NCBI RefSeq assembly: GCF_040718835.1 | Contig: NZ_JBFEFG010000267.1 | Coordinates: forward strand, 1-64,000 | Reading direction: 5' to 3' | Length of the DNA: 64,000 nt | DNA from: Bremerella sp. JC817 | GTDB taxonomy: Bacteria; Planctomycetota; Planctomycetia; Pirellulales; Pirellulaceae | Shown: piece after piece, positions 1-8,986 of the stretch | Layout of the letters: every line of letters starts with the position of its first letter | How positions within the stretch are numbered: position 1 is the stretch's first letter | The notes under the pieces: model-generated | The model's database searches: none | Told to the model about the DNA's origin: nothing | Seen by the model: the letters and a program-made list of their open reading frames with translations, nothing else | Made by a program: the position numbers and the translations under genes

Positions 1-366
1 TAATAACCATATAACTCTATGAAATTGCATCGTTTATGCCGCAACGAAGTCTTGTCTGGCTCAAGGTCAAAAACCTCAAACCCGGCATCGCTTCGTCACG
101 CAAAATGCCATCTACCAACCAAATTGTCAAAGATCGTTTTCACTTCCTTAAGAAAGTGATTTACTCCCTGCTGAGGTGTTTCCCTCAACTGGAAGGACGC
201 AATGTATCACCGGCTGCCAGGGGTTGTCAAACGGGGGTGACGAGAATTTGACCACCAAAAGTCGAAATGAACTGTAAGCCCTTACACCACAACATGTTAT
301 AATTTTGGAAATTAACCGCGAAAGTTTGCCAGGGAGGGACTATTGGTAGGCGTTTGGCATGGGAGT
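1..366. other. No convincing gene; left-edge intergenic stretch
   Basis: I see no supported gene here. A 71-codon open frame at 36-251 has no family resemblance and unlike codon use. A TATAAT hexamer sits at 298-303 on the plus strand, but there is no matching -35 box 16-18 bases upstream and no plus-strand gene for 850 bases, so I do not call a promoter. The segment lies downstream of the minus-strand gene ending at 367. Confidence 0.5.
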
Positions 367-1014
367 TCACTCGGAGGCGAGCAAATACGGGTCGGCGAAT
401 TCGAACTTTGCGTCGGCCGTGGTCACACTTAGGCCCATAACGCCGACTTTGACATCCTTTGTCAGCCCAATTCGGCGGTCGAGAACCTTCTTCCAGGCCT
501 GATTGTCGTAGCTGGCAGACACGGCAATACGTTCTCCGCGGCGTTCGACGCGTAGCCAGATCGGCTTATCCTCCAGGGGATAGGCTCCTCCACCCACCAA
601 TTCGCCTCCCTCGTACTGCTCGCAAGCGAGAAACAGAGCTCCGCTGTCCCCATTGGCTGATCGTGTCCAACGGAACAGGTTCTCTTCGTCCTGCCAGACC
701 AATATGCCAGCAGCTATATAGGATTTCGCACCTTCCACGCCGCTTTTCGGCTTGGGCCGGGCAAAGTCCTTCACTTGGACCTCATAGAGAAAGTCCCCAT
801 TTACCTCATTCCAGACACGGGGAGCGTGGGTCGAACCTAGCTTCGGGTTCATATCGTGCATTCCACCAGGCACGGTGATCGAGATTCCCTTCTCCAGGAA
901 GTCGACCGGGCAATTCCCCACCGGATCGACATGAATGCCCCAGCCAGGGACCTCTTCTGTAAGGGCAACCGACGGAATCAACGAGAGCAACAAGCAAAGC
1001 AGGGAAAGTCTCAC
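367..1014 (-). CDS. Secreted concanavalin-like beta-sandwich protein (DUF1349-like)
   Basis: About 215 residues. A hydrophobic signal peptide (MRLSLLCLLLSLIPSVALTEE) is followed by a single beta-sandwich-like domain with alternating hydrophobic strands and aromatic patches (WNEVNGDFLYEVQV, GILVWQDEENLFRW, WLRVERRGERIAVSASYD). This resembles the DUF1349/'regulation of enolase protein 1' group of concanavalin A-like domains, which are often carbohydrate-associated. I chose the GTG at 1014 because AAGGA lies eight bases before it; a GTG at 1020 would leave only two bases. The gene is divergent from mfd, with about 137 bases between them. Export is well supported, the fold moderately, and the ligand is unknown. 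Confidence 0.75.
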   Translation of the reverse strand: MRLSLLCLLLSLIPSVALTEEVPGWGIHVDPVGNCPVDFLEKGISITVPGGMHDMNPKLGSTHAPRVWNEVNGDFLYEVQVKDFARPKPKSGVEGAKSYIAAGILVWQDEENLFRWTRSANGDSGALFLACEQYEGGELVGGGAYPLEDKPIWLRVERRGERIAVSASYDNQAWKKVLDRRIGLTKDVKVGVMGLSVTTADAKFEFADPYLLASE

Positions 1015-1151
1015 TAGCACGATCCTTCAGCAATGAGGTGGGAGGCTTCTGAGAAGAACGATGAGCTTGCCGAGGCTTTCTCGGACAAATTGCCCTGCCT
1101 CGGCTTGGCCCGATTCTACCATTCCCCCTAGAATTCACGACTAAATAAAAC

Positions 1152-4100
1152 ATGAGCGTTGCTATATCCCACCAGGCGGCGGCGATGCTCAAAAGCCTGC
1201 CGCAAAGTTTCGAGCAAAACGAATCGTTCCAGAAAGTCCTGGAAGCCTTAAAGCAAGGCGAGGACGCAACCCTGGAAGGAATCTGGGGATCGGCGTGCGC
1301 GCTGGCGGCATCTTCGTTCCAGCGAAACGTCTCTCCTCACGTTGTATTGGTGACTCCGCACCTTGGCGACATCGAAAAACTGGAAGGAGCCCTGTCCCTT
1401 TTCAGCGATGCCGATGTCGCTTCGTTCCCTGCGTGGGAATCATCCCCGGAAGAACGTCGTCTGCACGACGAAATCTATGCGGCTCGCCTGCGGATATTGA
1501 AGCACCTGGTTTATGGCAAATGCCCGAGCCTGTTGGTGACTTCGATCGAAAGCTTGATTCAACCGGTTCCTGGCAAAGACAACATCCTGGCCAATAGTCG
1601 GCGACTGGTGGTCGGGGAGCAACTGGAACCAGAGGAACTCGGGAAATGGCTACTCGTTCATCAGTACCATTCGACCAGTGCGGTCGAACTGCCTGGCGAG
1701 TTCTCGCTGCGCGGTGGGATCGTCGACATCTTTGCCCCAGACTGGAATGGCCCGGTCCGGATCGAATTGTTCGGCGACGAAATCGAATCGATCCGCGAGA
1801 TCGATGTGCAATCGCAGCGAAGTGTCGAGTCTCTCAAACAGATCGACATCACGGCTCTGAAGCATTCGAGAGATCACCAGGGAAGCTTCATCGAGTACCT
1901 GCCGGACGATGCGGTCTTCATGCTGATTGAACCGGAGCAGATGAAGCAAACCGCCGGCGATTATCTCCGCCGGGTAGATGACGTGCGTGATTCGTTCGAA
2001 TTTGCCGAAACGGTGGCTCGGCTCGATCGATTCCGCAAAGTTTCGGTCGCTGGGATCGCGAGTGGCTCGTTCAACGTCACGGCTAATATCAACTTCGAAT
2101 CGGTCGAGCAGTTCAGTGGCGACGTCGATCGCGTTCGCGGCGAACTGGATGTCGTCAGCCAAAGCCTGGACGTCGTCATCGTTTGCCAGACCGAAGCCGA
2201 GATCGAACGACTGCACGAAATTCTGGATGCCACCCAGGTCGCCAAGACCGGTCGATTGCACTATGTGCTGGGAGAACTGCAGCAAGGTTTTCGCTTCCGC
2301 GATGGCAACCTGGTGCTGGTTAGCGGAAACGAAATCTTCCATCGTCCTTCGATTCATCGCACCAAGACGCGTCGCCTGGGGAAGGTGATCGACAGCTTCC
2401 TCGATTTGAAAAAGGGAGACCTGGTCGTTCACCTGGGGCATGGTATCGGACGATACCGTGGCCTACGGCTGATTGAAAAGCAAGGCAACGCGGAAGAGCA
2501 TCTCGTTCTGGAATTTCAGGGCGAAACAAAGATTTTTGTGCCTGCGTCGAAGATCGACCTGGTGCAGAAATATGTCGGCGGCAGTAAGACGCGGCCGCCA
2601 CTGGCCAAGATTGGCGGCGTTGTCTGGAAGAAGCAGAAGGAGAACGTCGAGAAGGCGGTCAAGGATCTGGCGGCCGACTTATTGCAAGTTCAAGCGGAAC
2701 GCCAAAGCCGACCTGGGATCGCGTTCGCCGCTGATACCCGCTGGCAATACGAGTTCGACGCTTCGTTTCCGTACCAGGAAACGGACGACCAGATGTTGGC
2801 GATCGAAGCGATCAAACAAGACATGACGCAGCCCCGTCCGATGGATCGCCTGCTTTGTGGCGACGTTGGTTTCGGCAAGACAGAAGTCGCCATGCGGGCC
2901 GCCTTCAAAGCGGTCGACAATGGTTACCAGGTCGCTGTGCTTGTTCCGACGACGATTCTGGCCGAGCAACACTACAAGAGTTTCCGCGAACGGATGGCCG
3001 AGTTTCCGTTCACGATCGCTCGATTGAGCCGCTTCGGCACAGCGAAGGAACAACGTGAAGTCGTCAAAGGCCTGAAGGAAGGAACCGTTGACGTCGTCAT
3101 CGGGACGCATCGACTCGCCTCGCAAGATGTGACCTTTCAGAATCTGGGGGTCGTCATCATCGACGAGGAACAGCGGTTTGGCGTCGAGGTGAAAGAACGC
3201 CTCAAACAACTGCGAACCACGATCGATGTGTTAACTATGACCGCCACGCCGATTCCCCGTACTCTGCATATGTCGCTGGTAGGCGTGCGTGACATCAGCA
3301 ATCTCGAGACTCCACCGAAAGACCGGGTCGCGGTCGAGACAAAGGTTTCTCGCTGGAACGACGAGCTGATTCGCCATGCCATTCTTCGAGAACTGAATCG
3401 CGGCGGACAGATCTATTTCGTCCATAACCGCGTGCAAGACATTGAACTGGTCGCCGCCAAACTGCAGCGGATTGCTCCGGAAGCCAAAATCGGCATCGGA
3501 CATGGCCAGATGGCGGAAGGGGCCCTCGAACAAGTCATGGTCGACTTCATCGATGGCAAGTTCGACTTGTTGTTGGCGACGACGATCATTGAGAGCGGGC
3601 TCGATATCCCCAATGCGAATACGATCTTCGTCGACGAGGCCGACCGATATGGCCTGGCGGATCTGCATCAGCTACGAGGACGCGTCGGACGATCGCACCA
3701 TCGCGGCTACTGTTATATGTTGCTCGAGGCGGGCAAACATTTGACGCCAATTGCCAGCAAACGACTCCACGCGATTGAAGAGTTCAGTCATATGGGGGCA
3801 GGCTTCGCGATCTCGATGCGCGACCTCGAAATCCGCGGTGCAGGGAACATTCTCGGGACGCAGCAAAGTGGGCACATCGCCACGGTTGGTTACGAACTTT
3901 ACTGCCAACTACTGGAAAGTGCCGTCCGCAGACTGCAGAAGCTACCACCCAAGATGTCGATCGATGTCGACATTGATTTGCCGATCGAGGCGTATCTTCC
4001 CGACGACTACATCGGCGATATGCGACAGAAGATCGACCTCTATCGCCGGATGACGCGAATCGCTTCGGACCACGATCTCGAGCAGATCCGCGAAGAACTT

Positions 4101-4394
4101 CGCGACCGCTTTGGGCCCCCACCTGAGGAAGTTGACGAACTTTTACGGGTAGTCGCGCTGAAATTAGATGCAGCCTTCTGGCAGGTATCGGCGATCTATA
4201 CCGAAGAGGAACTCGATCAAACCTTTCTCGTCTTCGTATATACCAATGCCTCTCGGATTCAGCAGCTAGCACGCTTGCGGGGGAAAAAGTTCCGCGTCGT
4301 GGATGACGCGAAAGCCTATATTCCCTTGCCCAATGCCAGCATGGATGGATCAGAATTATTGGATTTTGCCAGACTGATGTTGCGTGCGAACTAG
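1152..4394 (+). CDS. mfd: Transcription-repair coupling factor Mfd
   Basis: 1080 residues, slightly short of the ~1150 of E. coli Mfd. It is the ATP-dependent DNA translocase that removes stalled RNA polymerase and recruits UvrA to start nucleotide excision repair. Visible order: N-terminal UvrB-like region (to about residue 330); CarD-like RNA-polymerase-interaction domain near 417 (KGDLVVHLGHGIGRYRG); RecG-like motor with Walker A near 570 (GDVGFGKTE), DEEQ box near 670, and motifs V/VI up to about 845 (ATTIIESGLDIP, QLRGRVGRS); C-terminal TRCF domain. All motor motifs look intact. No strong ribosome-binding site precedes the ATG. A SurA-like foldase gene follows in the same direction. Confidence 0.97.
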   Translation: MSVAISHQAAAMLKSLPQSFEQNESFQKVLEALKQGEDATLEGIWGSACALAASSFQRNVSPHVVLVTPHLGDIEKLEGALSLFSDADVASFPAWESSPEERRLHDEIYAARLRILKHLVYGKCPSLLVTSIESLIQPVPGKDNILANSRRLVVGEQLEPEELGKWLLVHQYHSTSAVELPGEFSLRGGIVDIFAPDWNGPVRIELFGDEIESIREIDVQSQRSVESLKQIDITALKHSRDHQGSFIEYLPDDAVFMLIEPEQMKQTAGDYLRRVDDVRDSFEFAETVARLDRFRKVSVAGIASGSFNVTANINFESVEQFSGDVDRVRGELDVVSQSLDVVIVCQTEAEIERLHEILDATQVAKTGRLHYVLGELQQGFRFRDGNLVLVSGNEIFHRPSIHRTKTRRLGKVIDSFLDLKKGDLVVHLGHGIGRYRGLRLIEKQGNAEEHLVLEFQGETKIFVPASKIDLVQKYVGGSKTRPPLAKIGGVVWKKQKENVEKAVKDLAADLLQVQAERQSRPGIAFAADTRWQYEFDASFPYQETDDQMLAIEAIKQDMTQPRPMDRLLCGDVGFGKTEVAMRAAFKAVDNGYQVAVLVPTTILAEQHYKSFRERMAEFPFTIARLSRFGTAKEQREVVKGLKEGTVDVVIGTHRLASQDVTFQNLGVVIIDEEQRFGVEVKERLKQLRTTIDVLTMTATPIPRTLHMSLVGVRDISNLETPPKDRVAVETKVSRWNDELIRHAILRELNRGGQIYFVHNRVQDIELVAAKLQRIAPEAKIGIGHGQMAEGALEQVMVDFIDGKFDLLLATTIIESGLDIPNANTIFVDEADRYGLADLHQLRGRVGRSHHRGYCYMLLEAGKHLTPIASKRLHAIEEFSHMGAGFAISMRDLEIRGAGNILGTQQSGHIATVGYELYCQLLESAVRRLQKLPPKMSIDVDIDLPIEAYLPDDYIGDMRQKIDLYRRMTRIASDHDLEQIREELRDRFGPPPEEVDELLRVVALKLDAAFWQVSAIYTEEELDQTFLVFVYTNASRIQQLARLRGKKFRVVDDAKAYIPLPNASMDGSELLDFARLMLRAN

Positions 4395-4468
4395 GTGCAT
4401 TCCTATACTCCGCCCGCAAAATTCTCGCGCGAAAGCGGCAGGAAGCCGCAACCAGATGGGTGCTCCTT

Positions 4469-5971
4469 ATGGATGGGAAGTCAAGCAACGTGATTTCAGC
4501 TGCTTACGAGACTGGCAAATGCCTTGGCCGCCGCGTCGTTCTGACGGGCGTCTGCCTCGGTACGTGCTTCCTTTCGCCCGCTCCGGCGTGGGCACAATTT
4601 GGTTGGTTGAATCCGTGGAAGGGTGACTCGGCTCAAACAGCCGAACAACCACCGGCGGATCCCTTTGCCCAGCGCCGCGCCGCGTCGGAACCTCAGTTCC
4701 GCACGGCTGCCCGTCAGATGCCAGCCACCAGTCCAACTTCCACCGGTGGTACCACCGCGGTGATTTCGGACTCGCCTGCGACGATGCCCAACTATGGAGC
4801 TCCGGTTCCTTATCCCACCACGCACGCCGCCGCAGTCAACTATGCCGCTCCGGCAGGTTACCCATCGACTGGCAACGCGGCCAACTATTACTCGGTTCCA
4901 CCGCAAGGTAATTACGCTCCGCCGATGGCTCAAACCCAGCAGGCGGTCCCTCAGGTTGCCAACCTTCCGCAGCAGCAGCCACCGATGGCGGCGGCCAAAG
5001 GAAACGATCTGTTCAAGCCAGCTCGAATTGTCGCAATCGTCAATGGCGAGCCCATTTTAGCTGGCGACGTGCTGGGGCCGGTCAATCAAATGATCGACGA
5101 AAAGATGGCCTCGCTCACCCCTGAGCAGCGTGCCGCGGTTTCGGAAGAAGAGATCGACCAATTCAAAGAACAGGCCCTCAAGCAAATGTTGCCAGGGCTG
5201 ATTGATATTAAGGTGGTCTATCTCGACTTCATGCGGTCGGTCCCATCCGACCGTAAAGAAGAGATGCAGCAGATGCTCGAAAAGAACTACGACGAGTACC
5301 AGCTCGAGACCGACCTGAAGAATGCCGAGGTCACCACGCAGGCCGAACTCGACATGAAACTTCGCGAAATGGGCGGATCGTTGGCGAAAAAGAAACGCCA
5401 GTTCGTCGAAAAACTGGTCGCCCAGCAACAGATTCAACGGAAGATCAAAAAGGACGAAGAGGTCACCCACCAGCAGATGCTCGACTTCTACGAAGAGCAT
5501 AGCGACGAATACCAAGTGTCCGCGAAGGCTAAGTGGGAACAATTGATGGTGAAGTTCTCCGAGTTCCCTAACCGCCAGGCGGCCTGGGAAGCGACCGCCG
5601 AGATGGGGAACCAGGTTCTGCGAGGCGCCCCGCTCGATGCCGTGGCCAAACGCCACTCGCAGGGGATCAAAGCTGCCAACGGCGGTCAGTACGACTGGAC
5701 CACCAAGGGTAGCTTGAAGAACGAAACCGTCGACCAGGCGATCTTCAGCCTGCCGATTGGCCAACTCAGCCCGATTATTGAGTCGGCTGAGGGATTCCAT
5801 ATCGTCCGCGTTGTCGACCGGAAGGAATCGGGAATGGTTCCCTTTACCGAAGCCCAGGTCGGCATCAAAGAGAAGATCCAGAACGGTCGGCGTCAGGCCG
5901 AAATGGAGACTTACTTGAAGGACGTGAAGTCCAAAGCTCAGGTTTGGACCATCTTCGACGAGAAGAAGTAA
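4469..5971 (+). CDS. Periplasmic parvulin-type peptidyl-prolyl isomerase (SurA/PpiC-like)
   Basis: About 500 residues. A long n-region and hydrophobic core ending PAPAWAQ gives a signal peptide. A low-complexity Pro/Ala/Gln/Tyr-rich linker follows (roughly residues 50-165), then a SurA-like helical chaperone region (IVAIVNGEPILAGDVLG through a charged helical stretch), and a parvulin PPIase domain at about 350-455 (AVAKRHSQG, GGQYDWTTKGSL, FSLPIGQLSPIIESAEGFHIVRV). The family assists folding of outer-membrane proteins. The start is uncertain: GTG 4460 and ATG 4469 are in frame and neither has a good ribosome-binding site. The Pro-rich linker is unusual next to enterobacterial SurA. Confidence 0.88.
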   Translation: MDGKSSNVISAAYETGKCLGRRVVLTGVCLGTCFLSPAPAWAQFGWLNPWKGDSAQTAEQPPADPFAQRRAASEPQFRTAARQMPATSPTSTGGTTAVISDSPATMPNYGAPVPYPTTHAAAVNYAAPAGYPSTGNAANYYSVPPQGNYAPPMAQTQQAVPQVANLPQQQPPMAAAKGNDLFKPARIVAIVNGEPILAGDVLGPVNQMIDEKMASLTPEQRAAVSEEEIDQFKEQALKQMLPGLIDIKVVYLDFMRSVPSDRKEEMQQMLEKNYDEYQLETDLKNAEVTTQAELDMKLREMGGSLAKKKRQFVEKLVAQQQIQRKIKKDEEVTHQQMLDFYEEHSDEYQVSAKAKWEQLMVKFSEFPNRQAAWEATAEMGNQVLRGAPLDAVAKRHSQGIKAANGGQYDWTTKGSLKNETVDQAIFSLPIGQLSPIIESAEGFHIVRVVDRKESGMVPFTEAQVGIKEKIQNGRRQAEMETYLKDVKSKAQVWTIFDEKK

Positions 5972-6341
5972 TGCTCTCAGCCGCCTCCCTGTGGGGTATC
6001 TACGGCTGATAGACTTATCACAATTGGGAAATCCTCTGAAAATTACCCGGATTTCCCAGGCGTTCATCTAGGGCCTGGTTGGTGCTTTTCACCAAGAAAT
6101 AGTCTCGCCCTTCGGAAGAACCAGGATAAGCAGAGCTAATGCGCTACGATTGTTTCATGACCGCCTATTTTGTTGGGTCGAACAATCGAGTAAAGTAGCG
6201 ATCAAAAGAACCTGACCAGAGTTTGTTTCCGCGCCTCCTATTGGCCGCATTGCCCTTCTTGCGATGCCTTCATCGTTGCGGAAAAATGCTAGTCTGAAAG
6301 CATCTGGGAAAACTGCGCACGCCCCCTGTGAGGAAGTCTGC
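5972..6341. other. Intergenic leader upstream of citrate synthase with two inverted repeats
   Basis: No gene seen. There is a 7-base inverted repeat (TCAGCCG 5977-5983 / CGGCTGA 6003-6009) just after the foldase stop. A perfect 10-base inverted repeat (TGGGAAATCC 6025-6034 / GGATTTCCCA 6049-6058) follows. Neither has a T-run behind it, so they are weak terminators at best. The second could be a regulatory palindrome in front of gltA. Confidence 0.5.
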
Positions 6342-7628
6342 ATGTCCGACACTGCCAAGCTTATCGTCGATGGTAAAGAGATTGACCTACCCGTAGTCGT
6401 GGGTACCGAAGATGAAAAGGCGGTCGACATCTCGAAGTTGCGTGGCGATACCAGCTTCATCACCCTCGACGAAGGGTATGTGAACACTGGTTCGACCACC
6501 AGTGCGATCACCTACCTCGACGGCGAAGCAGGGATCCTGCGATACCGCGGTTATCCAATCGAAGAACTCGCCGCCAACTGCGACTTCGTCGAAGTCATGT
6601 ACTTGTTGATCTACGGCGAGCTGCCGACCGAAGAAGAGCTGACCAACTTCCGTAATTCGATCCGTCGCCACACGATGCTGCATGAAGACATGCGATCGTT
6701 CTACGACGGCTTCCCACGCGACGCTCACCCGATGGCAATTTTGTCCAGCGTGGTCAGTGCCCTGTCGACGTTCTACCAGGATTCGCTCGACCCACACGAC
6801 CCGCAACAGGTGGAAGTTTCGATTCACCGCCTGTTGGCCAAGTTGCCGACGATCGCCGCTTACAGCTACAAGAAGTCCTTCGGCCAGCCATTCATCTACC
6901 CGCAAAACGACCTGTCGTACTGCGAGAACTTCCTGCAGATGATGTTCGCAGTCCCAAGCGAACCGTTCCACGTCGACCCCGATTTTGTTGACGCGTTGAA
7001 CCTGCTGCTGATTGTGCATGCCGACCACGAACAGAACTGCAGCACCTCGACCGTCCGGATGGTCGGTTCGGCCGATGCCAACCTATTCGCTTCGATCTCG
7101 GCGGGGATCAGTGCCCTATGGGGCCCACTGCACGGCGGTGCCAACGAAGCGGTCGTTAACATGCTGGAAGAGATCATCGACAACGGCGGCGACGTCGACA
7201 AATACGTCGAGCTGGCGAAAGACAAGAAGAGCAAGGTCCGCCTGATGGGCTTTGGTCACCGTGTTTATAAGAACTTCGATCCTCGAGCGACGATCATCAA
7301 GAAGGCCTGCGATCGCCTGCTGGATAAGCTCGATATCAAGGATCCGCTGTTCGACGTGGCCCAGAAGCTCGAGCAAGCTGCTCTCAACGACGAATACTTC
7401 GTCGAACGGAAGCTCTACCCGAACGTGGACTTCTACTCGGGCGTTATCTATCGAGCGATCGGCATTCCAGTTCAGATGTTCACCGTCCTGTTTGCGATGG
7501 GACGCCTGCCTGGCTGGATCGCTCATTGGAAAGAAATGCACGGCTCGAAAACCAAGCGAATCTGTCGCCCACGTCAGATCTACACCGGCGAGCAGAAGCG
7601 AGAATTCGTACCAATCGAAAAGCGATAG
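6342..7628 (+). CDS. gltA: Citrate synthase
   Basis: 428 residues, the normal length for a bacterial hexameric type II citrate synthase. It condenses oxaloacetate and acetyl-CoA to citrate, the entry step of the TCA cycle, in the cytoplasm. Catalytic regions are visible: GPLHGGANEAV near residue 260 (first catalytic His), GFGHRVYKNFDPRA near 302 (second catalytic His and substrate Arg region), and PNVDFYSG near 360 (catalytic Asp). I chose the ATG at 6342, preceded by TGAGGAAG, because it begins with the typical MSDTAKL; an in-frame upstream start at 6264 would add 26 unrelated residues. It appears monocistronic, with a strong terminator after the stop. Confidence 0.97.
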   Translation: MSDTAKLIVDGKEIDLPVVVGTEDEKAVDISKLRGDTSFITLDEGYVNTGSTTSAITYLDGEAGILRYRGYPIEELAANCDFVEVMYLLIYGELPTEEELTNFRNSIRRHTMLHEDMRSFYDGFPRDAHPMAILSSVVSALSTFYQDSLDPHDPQQVEVSIHRLLAKLPTIAAYSYKKSFGQPFIYPQNDLSYCENFLQMMFAVPSEPFHVDPDFVDALNLLLIVHADHEQNCSTSTVRMVGSADANLFASISAGISALWGPLHGGANEAVVNMLEEIIDNGGDVDKYVELAKDKKSKVRLMGFGHRVYKNFDPRATIIKKACDRLLDKLDIKDPLFDVAQKLEQAALNDEYFVERKLYPNVDFYSGVIYRAIGIPVQMFTVLFAMGRLPGWIAHWKEMHGSKTKRICRPRQIYTGEQKREFVPIEKR

Positions 7629-7660
7629 CATCGCTGGCGACGAATTACGACCAACCATCA

Positions 7661-7686
7661 AGGACACCTTCGGGTGTCCTTTTTTC
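7661..7686 (+). terminator. Intrinsic terminator of gltA
   Basis: A perfect 8-base stem (AGGACACC / GGTGTCCT) closed by a TTCG tetraloop is followed directly by TTTTT. It lies 32 bases after the citrate synthase stop. Confidence 0.9.
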
Positions 7687-7906
7687 GTAGATCTTCTCAG
7701 GTTCGGCAAACTTGAACCGAGCTGGTGACTTCCCCACTATGCCAGCAGCGCATGCGGTCGCGCATCCGGAAAAGTTTACCTATTCCAGCAAACTTTCGGC
7801 GATCGCCTGAGGAAGTCCTTCCTGTTGTGTCGATAAATACCCTCGTACGCCTTGGAACTACGGATAGTCCGGGGCATCGGTTCAGCGAGGGAGACGCAAC
7901 ATCACG

Positions 7907-8935
7907 ATGTATAAGCACATTCTCGGTGCCACGGCTGCGGTCGCCACTCTGGTCGTTCCGTCGATTACCCTTGCCCAGGCTCCTCCGGTTCGTTTGTCAC
8001 ACGCACTCACGTTGAAGCCTGCGGTTGATCGGCTTCATCCTCCGGTCGTGTCCCAAGTCGCCATCCACCCGGCTGAAAAGTTGATGGCAGTCGCAGGCGA
8101 CGACCACTACGTCCGGATCATGGAAATCTCGACCGGTCGCGTCCTATTCACGCTGAAAGACCATACCGATTGGGTTCGTGCCGCTGTCTTCTCGCCCGAT
8201 GGCAAGACGCTGGCCACTGCCGGTAACGATCAGCAACTGCTGCTGTGGGATGTCCAAGAGAACATTCAACTCCGAAGCACCGGCGAATTTCCGTCGGTCG
8301 TCACGGCACTCGACTTCAACCACGATGGCTCGCGTTTGGCCGTGGCAGGCTTCGCCGACGTGATTGCCATCCACAATCCAACCACCGGCGATGTCCTTCA
8401 TAAGCTGAAGGCTGCCAGTGAAGACCAGCGAACCGTCTGCTTTTCGCCCGATGGCTCGAAGGTCGCAGCCGCCGGACGCAACGGCGTAATCCGCATCTGG
8501 AACACCAACAGCGGCGAGCGAGTTCGTGATATCCGCGCTCATGCCGACCGTATCCATGGCCTGGTTTTCTCGGCCGATGGTTCCAAAGTCATCTCGGGCG
8601 GTGAAGACCGCACCCTAAAGATTCATGATGCCGCTTCCGGGCATCAATTGGCATCGATCTCGACAGGAGATGCCAAGACGTTTTCCGTTTCGCTCGCCAA
8701 CGACGACACCGTCGCCACTGGTGGAAGCGATAACGAGGTTCGCATGTGGAGCCTGACGTCGTATCAGGAAGTTGATCACGTGGCAGGCCATGAAGGCACT
8801 GTCGCAACGCTCGATGTCCATGGGCAAACGATGATCTCAAGCGGGTTCGATACTACGATCCGCGTTTGGGACTTGGGCACCGCGCAAAAATCCCCCCCCG
8901 TGTTAACGGTCCCGGTCAGCCGTTTCTCGAAATAA
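7907..8935 (+). CDS. Secreted WD40-repeat beta-propeller protein
   Basis: 342 residues. A signal peptide (VATLVVPSITLAQA) is followed by seven WD40 blades, recognisable from repeats of the type FSPDGKTLATAGNDQQLLLWD, FSPDGSKVAAAGRNGVIRIWN and FSADGSKVISGGEDRTLKIHD. Seven blades make one closed propeller filling the whole mature protein, so it is probably an extracytoplasmic protein-interaction scaffold with no catalytic domain. An AGGGAGA box lies about 12 bases before the ATG. A run of eight C (8892-8899) near the 3' end is a possible slippage site. The adhesin gene follows after 51 bases in the same frame, separated by one TAA. Confidence 0.85.
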   Translation: MYKHILGATAAVATLVVPSITLAQAPPVRLSHALTLKPAVDRLHPPVVSQVAIHPAEKLMAVAGDDHYVRIMEISTGRVLFTLKDHTDWVRAAVFSPDGKTLATAGNDQQLLLWDVQENIQLRSTGEFPSVVTALDFNHDGSRLAVAGFADVIAIHNPTTGDVLHKLKAASEDQRTVCFSPDGSKVAAAGRNGVIRIWNTNSGERVRDIRAHADRIHGLVFSADGSKVISGGEDRTLKIHDAASGHQLASISTGDAKTFSVSLANDDTVATGGSDNEVRMWSLTSYQEVDHVAGHEGTVATLDVHGQTMISSGFDTTIRVWDLGTAQKSPPVLTVPVSRFSK

Positions 8936-8986
8936 TTTGGTCACCAATTTCGCATGGATGCGAAAGGAAGGCACAGGAGTCGCCTG

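Noticed and set aside
36-251. 71-codon open frame at the left edge
   Set aside because: No family resemblance, no ribosome-binding site and atypical codon use.
5057-6067. 336-codon minus-strand open frame opposite the SurA-like gene
   Set aside because: The plus-strand product has clear parvulin motifs; the antisense frame is leucine/valine-rich shadow coding.
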